Assembly (NCBI RefSeq): GCF_004027225.2
Contig: NC_044282.2
Location: 51,552,576 to 51,616,575 of the forward strand
Direction: 5' to 3'
DNA: 64,000 nucleotides
DNA from: Strigops habroptila
Taxonomy: Eukaryota > Chordata > Aves > Psittaciformes > Psittacidae
Below, one piece after another: positions 59,544-64,000 of this stretch. Each line of letters starts with the position of its first letter. The first letter of the stretch is position 1. A model generated the notes under the pieces. That model searched no databases, was not told the DNA's origin, and was given only the letters and a program-made list of their open reading frames with translations. A program made the translations under genes and the position numbers.

Positions 59544-59553
59544 ATGGGAGTGA
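59518..59553 (+). promoter_or_regulatory. GEN1: Upstream ORF overlapping the GEN1 start
   Basis: An ATG at 59518 opens an 11-codon frame (MLTTKKLEKWE) that stops at 59551-59553, past the GEN1 ATG at 59544 and in a different frame. Its context is poor (T at -3, C at +4), while the GEN1 ATG has A at -3 and G at +4, so leaky scanning is expected. It could reduce GEN1 translation. Confidence 0.6.
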
Positions 59554-59704
59554 CTAATCTGTGGCAAATCCTTGAGCCTGTAAGACAACCTGTTAACTTG
59601 ACCAGTCTCAAAGGAAAAACACTTGCTGTTGATTTAAGTCTGTGGGTTTGTGAAGCACAGGCTGTTAAAAAGATGATTGGAGTAGTTACCAAGCCACATC
59701 TGAG
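59544..59704 (+). CDS. GEN1: GEN1 coding exon 1 (XPG N-domain start)
   Basis: GEN1 is a RAD2/XPG-family nuclease that cuts Holliday junctions symmetrically in late mitosis. This exon encodes residues 1-54, starting MGVTNLWQILEPV and containing GKTLAVDLSLWVCEAQAVKK, then KPHLR. The N-terminal MGV is needed by this family because the free N-terminus packs near the active site. D30 (in VDLSLW) is the first metal-binding aspartate. The start has a strong Kozak context (AAAATGG). The donor is GTATGG, leaving two bases of an arginine codon. Confidence 0.97.
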
Positions 59705-61454
59705 GTATGGTATCCATATAAATTATTGTAGCCAGAAGTCTTATAGCTGTTTAATTTAGGTATGACAGTTACTCCAAATTTAAGACTACCTCCAAAATTC
59801 ACACGAGTGTGTTGGTTTGTTGTTATCATTTGTGGTATATACGTAAAGGGTTTGAAGTGGAGATTCAGCCATAATGGCTGAATTCAGCTTAATGCTTGAG
59901 TGCAAATAGAAGTTCTTGGGCCCAGCCTACCTTATCTTCAGGCCTCAACTGTATATAAGGATGATGTGGATTTAAGCAGAACCATGTTTGTTTTACTGAG
60001 GTATAGCTCTGTGTGATACACAGACTATCAAGGAATGCAAATCAATGTGTTAATTCCTATCTATCTCTGAAGCTGTATATGGAAAGTAGTATGGGAGGTT
60101 AAACTGTTTATCACAACAGCTTGGATGCTAGTCAGTTCAGAGCATAGTGACAGCCATGCATGCTCTATCCTGATCTGGCTTATAAATTAAAATTCTAGTT
60201 AGACCCCATGTGGAATTAAGTATGTTTAAATCATTCTTCAAGCTTATGAACAATCTTGAAGAATATGTATATTTTTAATTTAAATGAATCGCAGCTTAAG
60301 GGATGAACAAGTATAAGCAGCTGTAACTTCAAAGCACTGTTTTCTGCAAATGATGCTGACAAAAATGAAAATATATACAAATTTTCATAAATGTCATGTT
60401 ATTAGCTCAAGAATGCCGAGTTACTGGCTGCTGTTAGATGTTCCTGTGGCTTGTGTTGAATTCAGCTGATATGAAATATCAGCATCTTCTGAGAATAATT
60501 TCTTAAAATGTCATACTTATGACCCCAAATGGATAATTAACTATAAAACTTGAAGCATGACCAAAGTCATTACTTCCCTGTGATAGGATGTCCTCTGTGC
60601 AGTGGAATGGAAGCACCAGTCCAGATCTCTAATGCAGCCTTTCCAAAGCAAGGCAGACAGATTTCTACCAAAAAAAAAGAAATGTTTGCAGGCAGTTGGA
60701 AATTGTTTTACTAAATATTTCACAGAAACTTATTGTAAGTGATTGATTTTTATATTATTTGTGAAAACAGAACTAGCCTCAACAGATCAGCTTATCCTTT
60801 TTTACCAACAGCAAATGTACAAAATTAAATCTGGACTAATGTCAATCAATGTGATATAAATGTTTGGTCTACTCCTTTTGAAAGATCAATCCTGGAATTA
60901 CTGGGAAAAGTATATGCTGTCTGATATTACTGCTCTCAATTTTACTGCAATAGACCAAATAGTTATATTGCTCCTTTGCAAAATTCTATCCATCAGTGAT
61001 GCTGGTTTGCGTATGAAATAGATTGGCATGGTAGTGGTATCTGTAAGTCTGTCTAATAACACAGTATTCAATCACTTCAAAATCTGATGTACCAGTATTG
61101 ATAGACTTGGGATTAAAATTTTATACAAAAGAATCAGTGTGGATATGTGTTTGGAAGCAGACTTTGGATATTGATTTGGTTTTTATTAAGCCTTTTATAC
61201 TTGCTTACATTGTTGTTCTTATATGGTATTTTCTTGGGAATTTTGTAAAGCTGTTACAAGTTCGTAGTAAAAGAACATCAACCAAAGGCAGGGATATAGA
61301 TAAAAGGGTTGTTAGCTCGGGGGTGAGGAAATTGTAAAAGATGGAGAGAAAGCTAAGATTATTCCTGAGGTAGGCTGAGGAATATAAGGGAAACATCTGA
61401 AGAAATCAGGCTTCACTAATTTTGCAGCTTACAGAACACTTTGCTTTATTGCAG
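59705..61454 (+). other. GEN1: GEN1 intron (coding intron 1)
   Basis: A 1.75-kb AT-rich intron with no recognisable repeat or exon. Confidence 0.85.
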
Positions 61455-61641
61455 AAACTTATTTTTTCGGATCTCTTTCTTAACATCAGTGGGAATTAAA
61501 CTAGTGTTTGTCATGGAAGGAGAGGCCCCCAAGTTAAAAGCAGACACCATGAGTAAGAGGAACGAGATGCGCTATGGACCTTCAAAGAAAGTTGGAGCTG
61601 CAAGAACAGGGAGATCTTTATTTAAAGCCATTCTGAAAGAG
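61455..61641 (+). CDS. GEN1: GEN1 coding exon 2
   Basis: Residues 54-116 of the XPG N-domain: NLFFRISFLTSVGIKLVFVM, EGEAPKLKADTMSKRNEMRY, then GPSKKVGAARTGRSLFKAIL. E75 in VMEGE is the second conserved acidic active-site residue. Human reads NLFFRISYLTQMDVKLVFVM and EGEPPKLKADVISKRN. The acceptor is TTGCAG, the donor GTGAGT; it leaves in phase 0. Confidence 0.97.
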
Positions 61642-62806
61642 GTGAGTAACTGAGGGCTGTATTTCAGTATTTTTAATGTGATAGGGAGAAATCTTAACCA
61701 AACTGAGTACAAAAACTTGAGAGAATTAATAGTTTTCTACAAAATGCATTTCAACAGTATTTTGAGTTTTGAGGGAATACATACTTTTGAAATTGGGCCT
61801 TACAGCATCTGTTAACTGCTCTTATAGAAGAGGGACAATATAAGAGTAATTTCCTTGTTTCATGTTTGTGTGCATGTTTGCTGTAGTAAGCCGTAGTCAT
61901 AATTGAGTGTTTATTAAAGAAATTAGTTAGTATTGGTACTTCTTTTTCCTAGATTGGGCTGTACGTGAAAACAGGAATGTGTTGTGTACCTATGTAAACT
62001 AAGGTAGTATGTTTTTGAAGGGGTCCACAAAACTGCTTTGTAACCTAGATCTACGATTTGGTAAACTGGCTGAATAGATAAGAGGACACACTTGTTGGAA
62101 ACCTGCTGGATTTGGCTAAAAGGAAGATTTATATAGTCGGTTGTATAGATGTTTGAGAATCTGTTTCTGGAAGCTCTGGTTGCAAAGACCTCCTATTCAA
62201 TAGTTTTATTCTTCATTCATTGTTGCAGATATTTAATAATTTTTGTCAATATGAAATTTTATGAAATAAAATTCGTAAATGCTCATGGCTTCAATAGATT
62301 CCCTCTCCCTCCCCCCCCCCCTCCCCCGGTATTGGTAAGTAGTATATATAAGTAACTATCAGTATGTCTTATACTGTGGTCCAGTTTTACTAGGCTGACA
62401 GTACTGTACTTTCAGGCTTGATATTCTTGGTGAGTCTGGTGTCTGTTAAAAGATGTCTGTGCTAGCCCAGTATTATGATCTGAGTAAAGCATTGCTTTTC
62501 ATAGATAAATATTCCTTTGTTACTCTTTTGAAAACATCCTAAATACCTATTTGAAGTGTAAATGAATAACCATTAATCATGCTGTGTTTTAAGGCCTGTA
62601 ACTTAATGCTTTACTCTTGGTTGGATATTTCTTTTCACTGTTACAGTAGACTATATGTCTCCTGAAGTAGTGTTTATATTAATGCAGTGTTCTATAGACA
62701 GTGCAACAGTAACAGGTTTTGTATACACTGTGTCTGAGAAAATGCATGCTACTAAGTGGATCTAATTCAGCATTCAATCACTCTCCTTTTGGATTTCTTC
62801 TTCTAG
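61642..62806 (+). other. GEN1: GEN1 intron (coding intron 2)
   Basis: A 1.2-kb intron. It contains a C/T-rich tract at 62301-62328 and nothing else recognisable. Confidence 0.85.
62301..62328. repeat. C/T-rich low-complexity tract
   Basis: Twenty-eight bases of only C and T, with a run of 11 C. A similar polypyrimidine tract lies in the next intron at 63248-63277. Confidence 0.8.
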
Positions 62807-62983
62807 TGTCTTGAACTGCTGGAGTGTTTAGGTGTTCCTTGGGTTCAAGCTGCTGGGGAAGCAGAGGCAATGTGTGCCTACCTAAATGCAAAAGGATATG
62901 TTGATGGCTGCATTACCAATGATGGAGATGTCTTCTTATATGGAGCTCAAACAGTTTATAGGAACTTTGCAATGAATGCTAAG
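62807..62983 (+). CDS. GEN1: GEN1 coding exon 3 (XPG I-domain)
   Basis: Residues 117-175: CLELLECLGVPWVQAAGEAE, AMCAYLNAKGYVDGCITNDG, then DVFLYGAQTVYRNFAMNAK. It carries E134/E136 (GEAEA) and D155/D157 (NDGD), the remaining metal-binding residues of the XPG I-domain, at the same numbers as in human GEN1. 59 codons, phase 0 at both ends; the donor is GTAGTG. All active-site residues in the window are intact, so a functional nuclease is expected. The helix-hairpin-helix, chromodomain and C-terminal parts lie beyond the window. Confidence 0.97.
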
Positions 62984-64000
62984 GTAGTGTACCTCATCCT
63001 GTTCTCACGCTCTCTTTAGACTCTTCCAAAAAATGTAAATAGAAAGAAGGGATTTGAAATAATTACTTAGATATTATTGTCTAATAGGTGAGATTTTTTT
63101 AAAGTAGTATGTTTAAGACACAGATGTTTTGTTTGATTCATTGGCAGTTTGTGTATTGGATGTGAGAGCAAAACTACTGAATTGAAGAACACTTAAGGTG
63201 TTGTCTGTAGTGTGCAGTGATGTGTAATATAAAACAAGATATATAAACCCCATCCCCCTCCCCCCCCTTTTCTCCTCTGCAGTGGAGAATTCTAGTAAAG
63301 TAATTGCTTCATATAAATTTACCATTAGGGCATATGGGAGTGGTCAGCCTCGTGGGTCTAATAACAGTGTTCACATGCTTGTGTCTTAAAGGTCTGTTCT
63401 ATTATGAATATACTTACAATTAATAAAATTAGTCTCCAATTGAACGTGAATAGGGTTGTGATTGTACGTTTGCATCATAATCAATTTATGACACTGAGCT
63501 GAGGTGTTCATTTGTTAGGAATGCAGCTTTCCAGACCTGGCAGAAGGCAACCCCAAATTTCCATAATTTTTCTATAAATCATGGAAAGGAATGCATGTGT
63601 TCTGTGTAGTGAATCTAACAAGAAAGTGGAGGAAAAATGGTACTGGGGTTGGAATTTTAAATAATGTTCAGCTGAAAGACTTGTTAAGAAAATGCTCCAG
63701 TAACAGGAGAAAATCAATAGAAAAAAAGCACTATGAAAAATTAACTTTTAAAAAAAATCAAATAGTTAAAGTTGATGGATGATGACTCGCCTTGATGGCA
63801 CTGTGTTTGGATTATGTCTTGACCTGGTATTCTCTCTCATTTGTCACCAAAAATGAAGGTGGCCGCAGTCTTTCAATGTACTTTGTTACTTACCTAAGTC
63901 AATACAAAAAAATAATTTATGTGTTTGTCTGCCAGGGCATCTCTTCCAGAAAACTGGAATTTTGGATTGTTGGCATGTGGCATGTGTGGTGTTTTTATTT
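62984..64000 (+). other. GEN1: GEN1 intron (coding intron 3), runs off the window
   Basis: Just over 1 kb of AT-rich sequence with a C-rich tract near 63250. I looked for the next GEN1 exon and did not find it, so the gene continues past the window end. Confidence 0.8.

Noticed and set aside
1..64000. tRNA, rRNA, CRISPR or bacterial defence systems
   Set aside because: No tRNA-like cloverleaf, no spaced direct repeats and no bacterial gene organisation were seen; the window is vertebrate genomic DNA.

Overview
The window is vertebrate nuclear DNA from a bird. Genes are split into short GT-AG exons. The introns carry CR1 LINE copies whose 3' ends carry ATTCTATG-type repeats, and solo LTRs of endogenous retroviruses of a kind widespread in birds. 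The LTR types point to Neoaves rather than chicken, but that is inferred from memory of the families. Three protein genes are present in the vertebrate order VSNL1 - SMC6 - GEN1. I identified them by reading exons against remembered family sequences; no database was searched.

Layout: (1) 1-18122 is intronic sequence of VSNL1 (+ strand), AT-rich, with simple repeats and no exon I can support. The last two coding exons of VSNL1 are at 18123-18338 and 19278-19475 and give residues 55-191 of the calcium sensor VILIP-1; the start-codon exon lies upstream of the window. (2) 19476-24128 holds the convergent 3' ends of VSNL1 and SMC6. (3) 24129-52292 is the complete coding region of SMC6 on the minus strand. 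I resolved 26 coding exons that join in frame to 3288 nt (1095 aa plus stop), including Walker A, hinge, LSGGE signature and Walker B. (4) 55600-56600 is a CpG-rich block between SMC6 and GEN1, which are transcribed away from each other, and is almost certainly a shared bidirectional promoter. It contains a duplicated 37-bp module with E2F-like and YY1-like cores. (5) 56250-64000 is the 5' part of GEN1 (+ strand). Its first three coding exons cover residues 1-175 of the XPG-type Holliday junction resolvase, with all expected acidic active-site residues. The rest of GEN1 lies beyond the window.

SMC6 (SMC5/6 complex) and GEN1 (junction cleavage) both act in homologous-recombination repair, so a shared cell-cycle promoter makes functional sense. 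VSNL1 is an unrelated neuronal gene that ends tail-to-tail with SMC6.

Mobile elements are concentrated in the SMC6 introns: two young CR1 copies in opposite orientation (29752-30339 and 36189-36760), older CR1 pieces, an LTR with a second related LTR nested in reverse orientation (45172-46072), and an LTR fragment built of about 45-bp tandem subrepeats (49545-50340). I found no tRNA, rRNA, CRISPR or bacterial-type system, and nothing I would call a new biological system. The most interesting points are the CR1 inserted about 8-10 bp from an SMC6 splice donor, the inverted CR1 pair flanking six exons, the promoter duplication and an upstream ORF overlapping the GEN1 start.
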